From assembly GCA_964019135.1 (NCBI GenBank), contig OZ025249.1, positions 29,835,759-29,899,758 on the forward strand: 64,000 nucleotides of DNA, given 5' to 3'. Every line of letters starts with the position of its first letter. Position 1 is the first letter of the stretch. A model generated the notes under the pieces. That model was not told the DNA's origin, did no database searches, and saw only the letters and a list, made by a program, of their open reading frames with translations. The DNA comes from Arenicola marina. Lineage: Eukaryota; Annelida; Polychaeta; Arenicolidae. The position numbers and the translations under genes are program-made. Shown one piece after another: positions 34,630 to 49,600 of the stretch.

Positions 34630-37600
34630 ATGGCCCTCAAAAAAGTGAAGGGTACCCTTGAACGGGTCCTCGACAAAAACATGCAAGATATGGTCCGGGG
34701 AATCCGAAATCACAAGGAAACTGAGGTGGATTGCCTACCTGTTTACATTTCCTTTTCCCCATTTACCTTCCTACCATCGCTTTCAAATCGTTATATTTAT
34801 AACCATTCTGTGCATAATGTAATTTGTCTAACCTTGAAATGATATGTTCGATTCCTATTATTTGCCTCAGACGCGACGTTACCATTCAATATCAATCATG
34901 GTGAAGTTCAATCTGCTGTGATTTGCCATCATCACTAGACACTACTACACTAGCAAATGTCACAATAATCTTTTACAATGCAGTCGTTTAGTTCTACTTC
35001 AAGCCAGTTGCACATCCACCGACCATGTAATTTTTGATATAGTTCATGAGGCTACCTTACTTATACATTTCTTGGTTCCCATTTCAATTGTTTATTTAAA
35101 ATGAAAAATTAATTGAAATCTTTTACCAAACTAAACTTGGGATATGAAATAAGGTTTTGTCAGGTTTCCAATATCAGTTATCAGTATCATTATAAATATA
35201 TTTCTATTTGTGGCAGGAAATCTGGCACATCTAATTGAAACATGTCTTATATAACTATTAATATATAATTACTACATATCTTTTTCGGGTTCCTTGTCTA
35301 TATCACTCTACCTCTATCTGGTTTTGGCTGAGGTACTTTTATAAAATAATTCTATCAATCAAAATAGGTTGTATTAAAAATATTTATCTCCAGAAATATA
35401 TCATTTAAGAACTACTATAATTTCTGGGGCATAAGTCAAACCAGTGTATAAGTCGCATCTGCTGATCTTGAGAAATAGTTTCGACTTCAGCCGTATGTAA
35501 GTTGCACCCATTTAGAAATCATGAGAAATATTTAGACTTGAGTTTCATCGATATATAAGTTACACCTTTGTTGTGAGATTTGCCGGTGGGTAGAAGCACT
35601 GGATATGATGGTGTGGTTGAAATAACATTATATTATTGAAAACATAGATTTGTAAATGTAGACCACATATGAACCATTGCAATTCACGTTTATTATTATG
35701 ATTTATTATATTGTATTTATACATCTTACAAACTTACTGCCCTCTTCGCACAGTCTCTAAGTCTGAGCCAAACCTCTCAAAGTTTATCTCTGCAGGTCTC
35801 GGTATAATTCCACAGTTCTGCCTTGCGGAAGCTGGACTTGATATTCTGACATGTGGCCACCATTGTTAACCATTACTTGTAATTGCGGTTAACTCAGCGC
35901 TCCCACACTGTTTGTTGTTAAAGGCTGTAAGAACTGGTAGATCTATGTTTCCTTGATGGGTACACAGAGCACAGCTGCAGCGGCATTGGTTTAACACCCT
36001 GTGGCTGACAGTCGACCAAAGGAGCAGCACAGTCAATTAGGCATTGTTTATATAAGTGGCTGACACATGGCTTGGTCAGTTAAGTGATCCATCGTCATTG
36101 TTGGCAGGGTGCTCAATTTTGACTTGACTCCACCAGTTGCACCAGTATATAAGTCACACCCCTCAGACACAATGAAAAAAGGTGTGACTTATGCACCAGA
36201 AATTACGGTACTCATACTGGACGGAAAGGGGGATAATCTATAATCAGTTATGATGGGTTGATAAACAAAAGCTAGATTTGCTCATGGCACAATCAGTAAG
36301 TGCCATGGGTAATACTGTTGACAAAAGATACCATTATTCATACTGCAGGGAGTGGGGGGCTGATTACCTCTTTACAGGGTTTTAGCCAGAATTGTTTGCC
36401 AGCCGAACTGAAAATCTGCCCACTAAAATTGAAACTGCCCCTGCCTCTTGACCTATTCCTACTGTATCTTTGTGTTGTTAGGTCGAAGGCAATTCATTGC
36501 CATTTCAATACTCTATCAAACATCTACCCTTCCAACCATTTTGCATGTTCATACTTATTTGCCTGTAAGTTTTTTTATATTTCTGCCCTAATGACAAAAA
36601 TCGATGAAGAACAATGTGACTCTTCTTTCAGGCCAAGTACATTGCAGAATGTATTGATGAAATAAAGCAAGAATTGCGACAGGACAATATGGCAGTCAAA
36701 GCTAATGCTGTTAACAAATTGGCATATGTAAGTAAATTGATGGTACTTTTAAGAATTATATAACTTTATTGATATCATAAATATCATAAATGCTAAAATA
36801 ATTATCTGCTCTTGATGCTTATATATAATCCTTATAAGCAATTGGCATATCTTGCAAAAAAATATCTCAAATTTAGTATTCTAATCATGGAGGATTGGAG
36901 ACCACACAATTCTGTGGCATGATTGCACTTAAATATATTGAAAAATGTCTAGTTATATTGGTTATGCCTATGCCAGTGATATCCAAATCCTAAGTTAACA
37001 GCCATCTTTATTTCTGTTTACAGCTGCAGATGCTGGGGTATGACATCAGTTGGAGTGCTTTTAATATCATAGAAGTGATGAGTTCAACAAGATTCACCTC
37101 AAAGGTAGTAACATATGTGGATGTTGATTAACATTCTTGCATTAACTTTTGCTTAACTGTTAGGTGTACTTGACATGATCCGATATATGCATCAGGGTTG
37201 ATACATACAGCTCAAGTTATACTTTTAAATATCTGTAGAAATAGTTAGTATTCTCAGGCAAAAGTAGTTTCATTCATTGTAAACATCATCTTACATGCAT
37301 ACAATATATATGTTTTTGTATCTGATACAGCGAGTTGGATATTTAGCTGCGTCACAGAGCTTCCATGAAGGCACAGACGTCTTGATGTTAACAACTAACA
37401 TGATAAGAAAGGTAATCTTTCACAGATGTGTTTTATCCCATTTTACCAACAGTTGATGACGATGGTGTGCCAATAAATTAGGATATAAATGTATTATTTT
37501 TGTTGAAGATTTACTTGTTGGCATGCTGGCCCCAGTAACCAAAGTTAGTTGCTAAGTATAGAACTATGTATTACAATATACCGGTATTAGCCAAGTTGAA

Positions 37601-40600
37601 CTAAATTGTTAAAATTGTTATTAAATTGTATTGCAGGATCTTGGAAGTCAATCAATGCATGATGCTGGTGTGGCTCTCAATGGTTTATCATGCTTCCTGA
37701 CACAAGACCTTGCCAGGGACTTGGCCAATGATATAATGACTCTGGTATGTAGTTGGTTTGTCTGGTTTGTTAACATCTGTGATATCAACATTATACTGGT
37801 ATATGCAAGTTAAGGTCAATGTATTAAGTTAATATCAGTGCAGTAATGTTGCCAAAAATATGGGTTTCATTGTTTTATCTCTTGGTCGTGACTGAAGATG
37901 ATCAAACAAACAGTAATTTTAGTGCCCATGATACATTAATGACACAAATACTGCTGACAGGATATAAATGGTCGGTTTACTGAAAATATGACATCTGCAT
38001 TGTATAAAAGCATTTATTATGAAGCAGCATTATAGAACATTATGCCAATAAAATTTATGTAACAGTTTTATGTCTGGTTTACAGATGACTTCCACAAAGC
38101 CATACCTGCGTAAGAAAGCTGTGTTGATAATGTACAAAGTGTTCCTGCGATTCCCTGAAGCCTTGCGTCCTGCATTTCCCAGACTCAAAGAGAAATTAGA
38201 AGATCCTGATGCTGGTAAGACAGAATTCAAAGAATGAAACATGGCTCATGTAGCAACTCTTTTAAACAAAATTAACTGTGGCATCAATGTTTAAAATATG
38301 GATAAATAGTGCCATCGTAAAATAACATAACACTGATACTTTAGTACCGTATGTGAGATCATAGAGCAGTATAATGTTGCATTTTTAGTTACATATTTGC
38401 TGCAGTTTTTATGTTGGCAGTACAATTATGATGCTATGGCGTTGAAACGATTATTTTGGATTGAGGTGTAGAAACTTGTAAGAAGCACCTCATTCCATAT
38501 TTGCCATCATAATCGTTTCAATAAACTGATAATCATTTTATTATCGTGTAGGTGTTCAATCGGCCGCTGTCAATGTGATATGCGAGTTGGCCCGGAAAAA
38601 TCCCAAGAACTACCTCTCGTTAGCACCGCTGTTTTTCAAGCTGATGAACAGTTCCACCAATAATTGGGTGTTGATCAAGATCATTAAGCTGGTAGGGACT
38701 AACATTCTGCATCAGTTTTGCTGTGTTTTACAAATATTTAAGATGAGTTTTTGAGGTATACATGCCTAATACAAATCGTAACATTCTTGTTGGTGGTCCA
38801 TCAATCTCAATGCATGAGGCTGTGTTTTTCATTTATATGTTGATATACTGAACTCCATATTTCTCCTGTGCTTCTCAGTAAGTTTGTTTGTTATTGCAGT
38901 TCGGTGCTTTAACACCATTGGAGCCACGACTAGGAAAGAAACTCATTGAGCCACTTACAAACCTTATACACAGGTAACCCATCAAAACTTATATTTTATG
39001 TCAAGGTATAAGTGTAGATGAGATCACTATGAACATAGAGGAATCTATATTTGTGGTATTGAAAGGATGAAAGATAAATTCTTTATTTGGACTACACTTG
39101 TGGCTACTTGCACCAATGAAAATCTTTCTAATAAACTTATTTTACGTCTTACAGCACTTCAGCGATGTCACTACTATATGAGTGCATAAACACAGTAATA
39201 GCAGGTGGGTCATGACTTGGGTTTTCATGTAGCAAAAGTTAAAATATATCTGATGCTGTACATATTGCCCCACCGCATTTCGCATACCTGGAGTAAACCT
39301 AAAAAAATAAAAAGTGATGTATTTGTGTTAACTAAGTAATAGGCATTATTGTAACCATTGGATATTTCTTGTCATCTTTGAATATAAGAATAGGTTTTGA
39401 ACTTACTATTATAATCGTGTGCTTCATTCGTAAATACATTCATTTCAAAATACACTGAAATACTCAATTCCCATTGCAGTTGAATTGAAATGAATTTAAG
39501 ATATTTGTGTTTCTTTGTAGATGTCATTTATATATAGATGTTTCTTTAATATCAGTGTCTTTCATTTACATATTCCTATGCGTTGTGACTCCTGATAATC
39601 TTTTTCATACCTTGAGTTACTTTTGCATTCCCCTAGTAAATATTTATGGTAGTGACCCCTATTTTACTGTGCCTTATTAGGTTCCTTCCCAGCAATCTTA
39701 ATAACATTTACTTTGCATAATTATTAATTTCAATAAGCTATACTGAAGTACTTTTTATATCTATGTTTCTTTGCATAATGTAAGCCATTAAATTGTAAGC
39801 CTCTGTCTTCATAAAACTCTTGAATATAATATTTTTGTGTCTGCAGTGCATGCCACCTCATTTTTCCCTTTAGTCAGTTGCACAATAATCTGTAAATTAG
39901 AAGGATGCCATTAATGACATCTTGGTGTGTAGTGCATAGTTTTTATAACTCCTATCAAAAGCTTCAGTGCAGCCCACGAGTCAGCCTCTTAGTCTTAGTT
40001 CTTGCTGTGTAGTGTGCTTCAACATTTCTTCTGATTGTTTTCTTTCTTTTAAATTATATAAAATAAGCCTCATTTAACAGTATGTCTGAATTCTTTAAGC
40101 CTGTAGCGTTTCCCTTCCTTTCTTTGTTTTTGCTCAAAGCATGTCTAGTATTCCAGTTGAAAGAAGGGAAATCATACTTGGTTTTCCAGTACCATAAAGT
40201 CCTGTTGGCCCAGTATTGGGTTTTGATGAAATATCAAAAATCGGATGTAATGTGAAATTGAGATGACACTATATCATATGTTGGTTGGATGTATCAGCCA
40301 CATAAGGTACATCCCAAGCTATTTTGGATATCAATAGTACATGTCCGATTTCATTGCACACTGAATGTTGGTACCTTATATTTTTTGTTTATGTCTTCAG
40401 CGCAAGACATCAACAACTAATATAAAGTTAATGACTGTTCGTGTCTGTGCCACATTATGAACTTTTGTGCCAGTAACGTATATTGCAATGAAATTACCAA
40501 CTCCACTGCCAGTACTGAATGAAGTACACCTACACCTGTTCCTTTCATTTAGGCGTTTTCTCTTCACTGACTTGCGTGGCCTGCACTTTACTTTAATACT

Positions 40601-43600
40601 GTGAAGCATTGGATTTACAATACTTCCCATCCTGTCAAATTAATTTTCGAACAAAAGAGAAATTTATCAAAAAGTCTTGTTCGAACATGATGTGATGTGC
40701 TGCCGACACAAATATATTAACACTGTTTTCTCTTTTTTACTTACTTACAGTACTTATTTCTATATCTTCAGGGATTCCCAACCATTCAGCTTCCATACAG
40801 GTACTCTCAGTGGAAACACTGATATACAAAGATATACATTGACATATATATATATATATATATATATTATACAGTTTGTGCTTTTCCCTTAATTACATCT
40901 CTAAACAACATCAAATGATTGCCTTTTGCGACATACTTTTTTTTTTAATGAAATGGTATATCAATTACTGGGGTCAAATTTTTCTCGACTTCATGTGTCG
41001 CAGGTTTAGAGATGACTTCAGGGGAAAGCAGCCTTCTGTGTAGAAATTATTTTACACTTTTGTCTGTGGTACTCAATGTTGTGTAGCCATTGTGTCCTGC
41101 CGGTCTTGTTAATCCTTGTGGTGGGTGTTTGGAAGGAGTATTTACTTCATGAGCTTTGTTCATATCCTCTGTCATATGCAGCACCATGCCTAGAGCATTC
41201 ATGACAGCTAGGCACCCGGCACCAGGGCTGGCATGAAACATTGTGATTATTGAATGCTGGTGTTGATTATTAATGAATAAACTTGACCAAAGTTTCGAAG
41301 TTTTTGGTTAAGGTTTATAAATTAGTTTTGATTAAAAAAAATCTTTATATCATATTAACATTATTAGAATAGTTCACATGAATTGTTAGAATTAAGTATT
41401 AGTCATTACTACTGCATGTACAAAACATTCATTACCTTTCTAGTTCACTAATTGTGATTAGATTTATTCTACTAATCCACGTTTCTGGCATTTTCCATTA
41501 GATTTTTGCTTTTCATGGAGTAGATTCCAGCAGGCAGGGAATTTTAAAATAAGGAATATCCATAGCTAATGTCAACAGTGAAAAGCTTAGAATGCTGGTA
41601 TTTAAAATGGGGAGTTTCCCCTTACCAAAAATGATTTGTTATTTGTACTACTTGACAGGCCATGTATCTGCAAGAGTGTTAAAAAACGTTTATGTCGCGT
41701 CCACATGAAACAGTATGGTGTATTCTCTGGACAGTTGTACAGCTACTTATAAAGCCATATGCATATAGATACATGTGTTTTGTTTTGTACATCCAACTAA
41801 TTGTGCCAAGCTTGGAGGCCTGGCAAATTTAGCAACAGACAAATCTGATCAATAATTCAACACAAGCCTAAAACAAGTTTTTAAACAATTTCTTTTAAGC
41901 TTTTCTTTATCAAAAATAGGTTATATTTCTAATAGAAACTCCTCTGCAAATTGGGTTGGTGACTAGATGAATGGCCTAATGTTTAGGGAAACCTTCGAAA
42001 GAGTAGGGTCTTTTTCTCTGGCTATGCATTTCTCGTGATCCTCCACATTTTAGTGATATGACCGTATTGAGTTGAGTGAAGCTCGCGCCAAGCAACCCAG
42101 TAACCAGCAACAGACTTTCACAGTAAAATTATCACTACTTAGGCTAAAGCTTCAGTCTGTCTGCAATCACTGTCTGGTGTTATTTAACCCTGTGGTAGCT
42201 GGCCGTTCTATCCATAATGTCAGTGTATACCCGGCTTTACTAGCGTTAAGGAAGATATTTACGACTACTGACACAGATATAGTTCATGTTTTTATAAACC
42301 GATACTACTCCAACATTTTGTTACATTATGATCTTATCGTTGATCGAGTACGATAATTTAGACTAAACCTTGTGTTGTGATCCTAAATAAAATTCGTCCT
42401 GTGATAATATTAATTAACTCATATCGTAACAATAAGGCCTTAAGTTTTAATGGTGTTTATTTTCAGTGTAAATATGGTTAAAGAAGTTTATTGAACCTTG
42501 TTGAAGTCTAATGGGCAACTCTATGATAAGCCTGTTAATTGATTACTTCGAATGTTAAGGAATGGACCGGTATCTACATTGCACTTTAAATTTGTGTAGG
42601 TGTTAAATTGCGCACCAGTGGCTTCGTTACCAAGAATAATTTCTTTATTACCAGTATGTTATATATTGACTATTGTAATATTAAACTCTTCCATGTCTTG
42701 CAGAACTACTTTATATATTTAGATGTGGAATACAATCTTTCCAGTATTATACATCAGCTTTTCATATTTTACAGCTCTGTGTTCAAAAGCTCCGTATTCT
42801 GATAGAGGACTCTGATCAAAACTGTAAGTTTTGTTTATACTGGTGTGTGTTTTCAGTAGTTATGGAATTAATTTTATTCTTTCGCGTCATGATAGATATA
42901 AATAAAAAAAACTCTAATACCCTCAGACTAAAATGGAGTAACTACCATTGACATGTGATACCAATTTATGTGATTCCGGGTAAGATTTAAACTAGACATT
43001 GAAGCGGTAGATATATCACTTTCGGCCTCCTAGCTTATGTGTAAGTCCAGATTATCCGTGGTATAAACTATGTGATAGTAGGAATATGGACTCCCAACCC
43101 CTGTTTTTCTCACCAGTGAAGTACCTGGGACTGCTGGCCATGTCGAGAATCCTGAAGACCCACCCAAAGAGTGTACAGGCCCACAAGGACCTCATCCTGC
43201 AGTGCCTCGACGACAAAGACGAGTCTATACGACTGCGCTCCCTGGACCTCCTCTACGGAATGGTGAGACACTCCTTTTTGTTTGTCTGTTGACTGCTGAT
43301 GGTATGCATGTACAGTGGAACTCCGCTATTAAGACCACTTAGCACCTACGGGACTGAGCAAAGGTGGTCTCATTAGCGGGGTGGTCTCATTAACTTTGGT
43401 GGTCGTATTGGCGGGGTTGAGTTCCATTGAAATTGATTGGTTGGATCTGGCCTTGGTGGTCTCAATGCCGGATTAGCGGGGTGGTCACATTAGCGGGCTT
43501 CAGGCCAATGTTAAATTATGGGCATAAATCCGGGACTGGGAAAACGTGGTCTTAATGGCGGGGTGGTCACATTACCGGGGTGGTCTTAAAGCGGGGTTCC

Positions 43601-46600
43601 ACTGTACATGTATATAGATGTGACTTGTCGTTTATCTACAGATTAAAGAAGGCAATCTGAATCGTTCCTTAATTTACAGGTATAGGTTTTTCTCACAAAT
43701 GTAGACATATTTAGCCATGTCCGATTTTATTAAACCAGAATATGTCTACTCCACAATAACTGTGTCCTATTCTCCGTCCGCTGTTATGCCCTTCCTACGC
43801 CCTCCTGTATCCCGAGTTAACCCTTCTGCCCTGTGTTACAATCACGCCCTATCTAGCCGCCCGCATGCCTTGCTTTACTCCGATCAATATTTTTCCCCGT
43901 TCAGGTGTCGAAGAAGAACTTGATGGAGATTGTGAAGAAGCTGATGATCCACATGGACAAGGCGGAGGGCTCCAACTACAGGGACGAGCTGCTCTCGAAG
44001 ATCATCGAGATCTGCAGCCAGTCCAACTACCAGTTCATTACGAACTTCGAATGGTAAACCAACTGTTTGTTTGTTCCTTCTGATACTCTTGTATTCTGTG
44101 TCGAGCATTGTTGACAAATACGGTGATACAATGTGAGCGATAATCGGTGACACAATGTGATGGAAAATCGGGGAAGCGGGACGGAGTATGATCCTATAAT
44201 AACCTACATTTCCTCATCTATTGTCGATGTATCGGCTTTGAAACCATTAACTATGCCTGCAATGAAACGTCCAAGCGGTGTTCTTCTGTTCGTATCGCCA
44301 CCAAAGTGAGATATGTGTAACCACATAATGTGTTGGACCCGTCGAGTGGAAACGGCCGGTGACAGGTTCGCTCTCGTGTGTGACAGGTACGTCAGTATTC
44401 TGGTGGAACTCACCCGCATCGAGGGCACTCGCCACGGCAAGATGATCGCCTCCCAGATGTTGGACGTGGCCATTCGGGTGCAAGCCATCCGGCACTTCGC
44501 TGTGTCACAAATGGTGCGTATTTTTGCTAGATATATAGAATGTAGAATAGTCATCAGAGCAAACATTGTGCCAGAGCATCCCTAGCTCGGTCATCCGAGC
44601 AAGCATTGTGCCAGAGCATCCCTAGCTCGGTCATCAGAGCAAACATTGTGCCAGAGCATCCCTAGCTCGGTCATCAGAGCAAACATTGTGCCAGAGCATC
44701 CCTAGCTCGGTCATCAGAGCAAACATTGTGCCAGAGCATCCCTAGCTCGGTCATCAGAGCAAACATTGTGCCAGAGCATCCCTAGCTCGGTCATCAGAGC
44801 AAACATTGTGCCAGAGCATCCCTAGCTCGGTCATCAGAGCAAACATTGTGCCAGAGCATCCCTAGCTCGGTCATCAGAGCAAACATTGTGCCAGAGCATC
44901 CCTAGCTCGGTTGGTAACAAGGCTGAGCGCTGCAGATCAGTAGTCATGGGTAACGCTCTGGCACTAAACTCTGGCACACGTTTCATCCAACCCCATTTCA
45001 TTTTTTCCGTCAGTTGCACAAACGTGACCTAAGCATCATAATTTCATCTCAATGTTGTGTGATATTAAATAAATTCATCAAAATCTCACGGGATATCATG
45101 GATTAAAGTTATAAACCCTTGTCAATCACTGTCGAGACGGTTTTGATTACGCGATTTTTTGGGACGCCTGTATACATATTGGGTTCTTTTTCAGGCTATT
45201 TTGTTGGAGAATGCCCACCTGCTGTCGAACAACTCCAAGCGCAATGGCATCTGCGAGGTGCTGTACGCGGCCGCCTGGATCTGCGGCGAGTTCTCGGAGT
45301 AAGTCATGTTTAGCGCGCAGAGCGATTTTGTATAATATATCATATAGAGGGAGTATTGAACTTGAGAGGTCTGTTTAACTTATCGGCTATCACCACGTAA
45401 GCGTATAATATAACCATGGGTCTGTATCACCAGGTATATACTTTATGATGTAATCATAATATAACCATGGCTTCTGTGTATCACCAGTTATTTTATAATA
45501 TCATCATAGAATAACCATGGGTTCTGCTCATTACAGGTGATTGTATATTATGAAACATGGCTTCTGGTTATCGCAGATATTGTGTAATATAACCATAGAA
45601 TTATTCTCACAGATGACATATTATGATCATAGCTTTTGGTTATACCAGTTATTGTGTACTATAACCAAGGGCTCGGGCGATCACCAGTTATTGTGTACTA
45701 TAACCAAGGGCTCGGGCGATCACCAGTTATTGTGTACTATAACCAAGGGCTCGGGCGATCACCAGTTATTGTGTACTATAACCAAGGGCTCGGGCGATCA
45801 CCAGTTATTGTGTACTATAACCAAGGGCTCGGGCGATCACCAGGCCTGTCTGTACAACCACTGGGCTCTTGATTATGGCAGACACGTGAGCAGTCCGCGG
45901 ACGACGCTGGAGGCCATGCTGCGCCCCAAGGTGACCCTGTTGCCGGGCCACATCCAGGGCGTCTACGTCCAGAACATCCTGAAGCTGTACTCGGCGATCC
46001 TGAAGCGCGCCGAGGCCGAGGACGACCAGGACATGATCCGGGACGTGACCGCCGTCATCGCAGAGAAACTCCCCATGTTCATCCAGAGTGCGGACCTCGA
46101 AGTCCAGGAACGGGTAGGTGTGCGTGCTGTGGAATGTAGCGGGGTGGGGGCTTGGGTGGAACGGGGGGGGGGGTAGGGAGTGTAGCGGGGTGGGGGCGGG
46201 GGTGAAGGGGAGGAGGGAGGGTTGGAAGTGTAGCGTCTGGCGGGAACAACACTCAGTGTACAGATCCGGTTATATATAGTAGCTACGGGCTACACAGTTT
46301 GATTCAGAATTAAATTAGGTTGTGTTTGTTGTATATTCAAGATGCTTTTACCAATTCTAGTCATATCGCGTCGATGGGAGAACGAAGGGAAGGGCGGAGC
46401 CACGTCCCCGGGGTAACCCCCTACTCTTTGCGAATAAGGTCATGTCGATCCTGCGACCACATAGACATGACCACATGGAACCACCGATACTATTTCCATT
46501 GAGACTGAATCATCGGCCGTCAAATGATGAGCTCAAACAATCGGTGTTAACTGGTACTTGAAGTTCGTTCCTATGTGTTCCAGGCGTGCTGTGTTGTGCA

Positions 46601-49600
46601 ACTCATGAAGTACGTCCAGAAGTTGCTAGACAAAGGAGTCAAGGTTGGCGATGAAGTATCGTCTCTGTTTGCCGGCGATCTCAATCCTGTCGCGCCAAAG
46701 GCTCAGAAGAAAGTGCCGGTACCAGATGGGTAAGTTCTTTTAACTTTCAACCGTTTGCTCATTCAAGCAGGTCTTTTATGGCGACAAGTAACAATTCAAA
46801 CAGCGCACAATAGTGGAATGCCTTATGCTAACGTTAGTGTTCTTAGTGGCAGTAATTATGGGGCAATTAAATATGAATTTATGAGCTTGCCCCAAATCCT
46901 AAACTTGGAGCTGTTGGTTAGGCAAAATGAAATGGCAAAATGGCCTGTTTTAGTTATGAGTTTGACCACCGGAATTATTTGCTTTCGGTATTACTTCTGT
47001 CAAATATGGTCTGAACAGCCAACAACTATACCAATTCGCTATTACTAGTCAGCTACTTTCACCCTGAGTTGAAAACTGGAAATTACCTAAATCGCCTTAC
47101 CTCGAGTATTGGTGGAATGAAAGCACACGTGGTGATATACTAGCAATACATCTTGCTTGATGCTTGATGTATTTCACAGTCTGGATCTGGACGTCTGGAT
47201 CAACCAGCCGCCTTCCGAAAGTTCCGACGAGGAGATCGTTACGCCCAATGTGTTCCTGCCTGTCGATGAGCAACGGTGAGTCGTCCTCGCCTCGTCCCCG
47301 CCTCGTCCTCGCCTCGTCCTCGCCTCGTCCCCACCTCGTCCTCACCTCGTCCCCGCCTCGTCCCCGCCTCGTCCTGCCACCGTTGGATAGTCAGGCTAGC
47401 ATTGCGTCTTACCTAACACGTGTCACGCTGAGTGCGAATCCAGACAGGCGGCTTCTTCAGGCGGTGTCCAGTATATAATTACTTGTCGTTACGTGTTGTA
47501 ATTATTAAAGTGCGGTAGCGTTTGTAAAGCACTGAAGGGTTATGGTGATGGAATATTGCGGGACCTACATTTGAGAGATGTCACGTGTAGCTTATAAAAA
47601 TGTAAAAAGCTATGTTAATTTATCAAGGTGTAGATACTGACGAGCGTTGGCATAATTACGAGCTTGTCATGTCCGTAGCTGTGAAGTCTCGTGAAGACCC
47701 TGTGAAATCTCGGCTCACGCTCATCCTGTACTTGCTGCATGTTATTTCATTAGATACCCATCTTAACATAAGATTCCAGCATAACGTTGATAGTGGAATA
47801 TCAAGTTAGCCTGTTATATAATATACTGAATAACTAGATATCTGGCATGATACCGATAATTGGAACATCTTGACTGACTAACGGCCGAACAGTATGAGGA
47901 CAAAGACTCTACTTGATATATCTGACATAAGAAGATGAACAGTTGAACAGTTAGAGCAAGACGATGAATCATTAACAAGCGGACATAGCATAAGCGTTTG
48001 TACTCAAGTGTGGTGTTAGCATGGCAAGGCAGGTTGTCCAACTCCGCATTGTAGACATATCTGTCAAAACGTAAAGCTTAAATAGCTTTATTTCATGTAT
48101 TTTAGCATGCCTACGCGGGCGATATGTATCTGTGATATTACTACATGCATGGTGTTTCTACACATTTGACAGGGGCCGAAAAAACCAGCGGTATGATACT
48201 CGTAAAGACTGTAAAGATTTGTATTACTGCTTTAGAATCGTTAAGCTGCTATGCATGAATATCACAGCTTGCTTTTGATATCTATACCCACTGACCAATG
48301 CCTGCTATCCCGATTACGCTTGTAGAGTGGGACTGCTTGTGATGGGAGATAACTACTTCGTTTAGAATATGTTAGTGTTCCTCTAACATATAATAGTCTT
48401 GTGGGCAATAGCGTGACCACCGCTGTGGTTGGGAGGTTGGGCGGTGGGGGAGAGGGGGGACAGTGCTTACATGCTCATATAGCAACCACTTAATTTGCTC
48501 CGCAGTGTAACACCTGAATAATGCTCGCAAAGCATGAGCTCTTGCTTAGCCGATCGTCTTTGGTTACTAATTACTGACCCCAATAGCTTCACGTATAAGT
48601 TTTTTGATGATTAGTGTGTATACTAACGAAGACTATGATGTTTTTAGCTGCTTGTAGCGCAGTTGTCGTGAGAGTGTATGTGTTGTCTTCATATAGTCGC
48701 CTTCATCATCTAATTATCTATTATCTCCATATCTGTGATACGCCGGTCCTTCATCGGTCCCAGTGTATGTGCTCTTTCTATTAATATTCCCATTATATTC
48801 TGTTGTTACGGTCGTGTATATATGTGTATGACCTATATGACCTTGAACTTGGCTGTATGTACTATGGTCATCGTTCGTCACCCCGTCACCGGGTGTACAT
48901 AGTCATCGTGCATAAACGAATGGCATACACTTTTAAACTGTATATTCTTATGGCTCTTGATTCTACAATGTTCCATATCACTAAGACCAGCTGGTGGGGA
49001 AATGATGGGCTTGATTAGGGAACGCTGTTAGAAGGTCATGGTGGTAAACGTCGCATTATCTTAGGTTTAGCTTGTGTGAAGCTGTACTGTACGTTGTTCG
49101 TTGACTCTTCAGATCGGTTTATGAGACTGGAGATGGCAAGAAGGTTCCAGAACCCTCCCCTGAGGAGCTCACTAAGGTAGGACGCGGCATACGCTGCTTA
49201 ATCCGTTTGTTCAATGAAGACGATTTCAAGGTTCACATCATTTTCAAAGCGGAATACTGCCTCGAAACATATATCGTCATAAACTGTATAAAAGTTTCTC
49301 TCTTCCGATCTGTGGCGTCTTAGCAAGTATGTAATAATTGGGGGTGATCAGAAGTCTCATTTCGGTTGTCCTTGTCACTTGTTAGCGACGAGAACACAGA
49401 GAGCAAGAACAGATGAACAACCCTCACTACCTGAAGGGAGACATTAAACAGAAGGTACGAACAACAGGGTTTCTGATGACTTTGCTCACTAGTCCTCCTG
49501 CAATATACTTAGTCCCATGCTTTGGGAGGTTGCTTGGCCCATCATAATTATAGTCCTGTCGTTTAACGTTTTTGATCAAACAGTTTCTCGACATGTATGA

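Noticed and set aside
42072-42356. 94-codon frame in AP3D1 intron 10 as a nested gene
   Set aside because: No recognisable homology, ordinary intron composition, and no supporting signals.
44551-44910. CRISPR-like array
   Set aside because: No unique spacers; continuous 40-bp tandem units in an animal intron.
45541-45880. Frame with repeated QLLCTITKGSGDH preceding AP3D1 exon 16
   Set aside because: 39-bp intronic minisatellite; human AP3D1 aligns only from the AG at 45881, giving GEFSE|HVSSPRTTLEAML.
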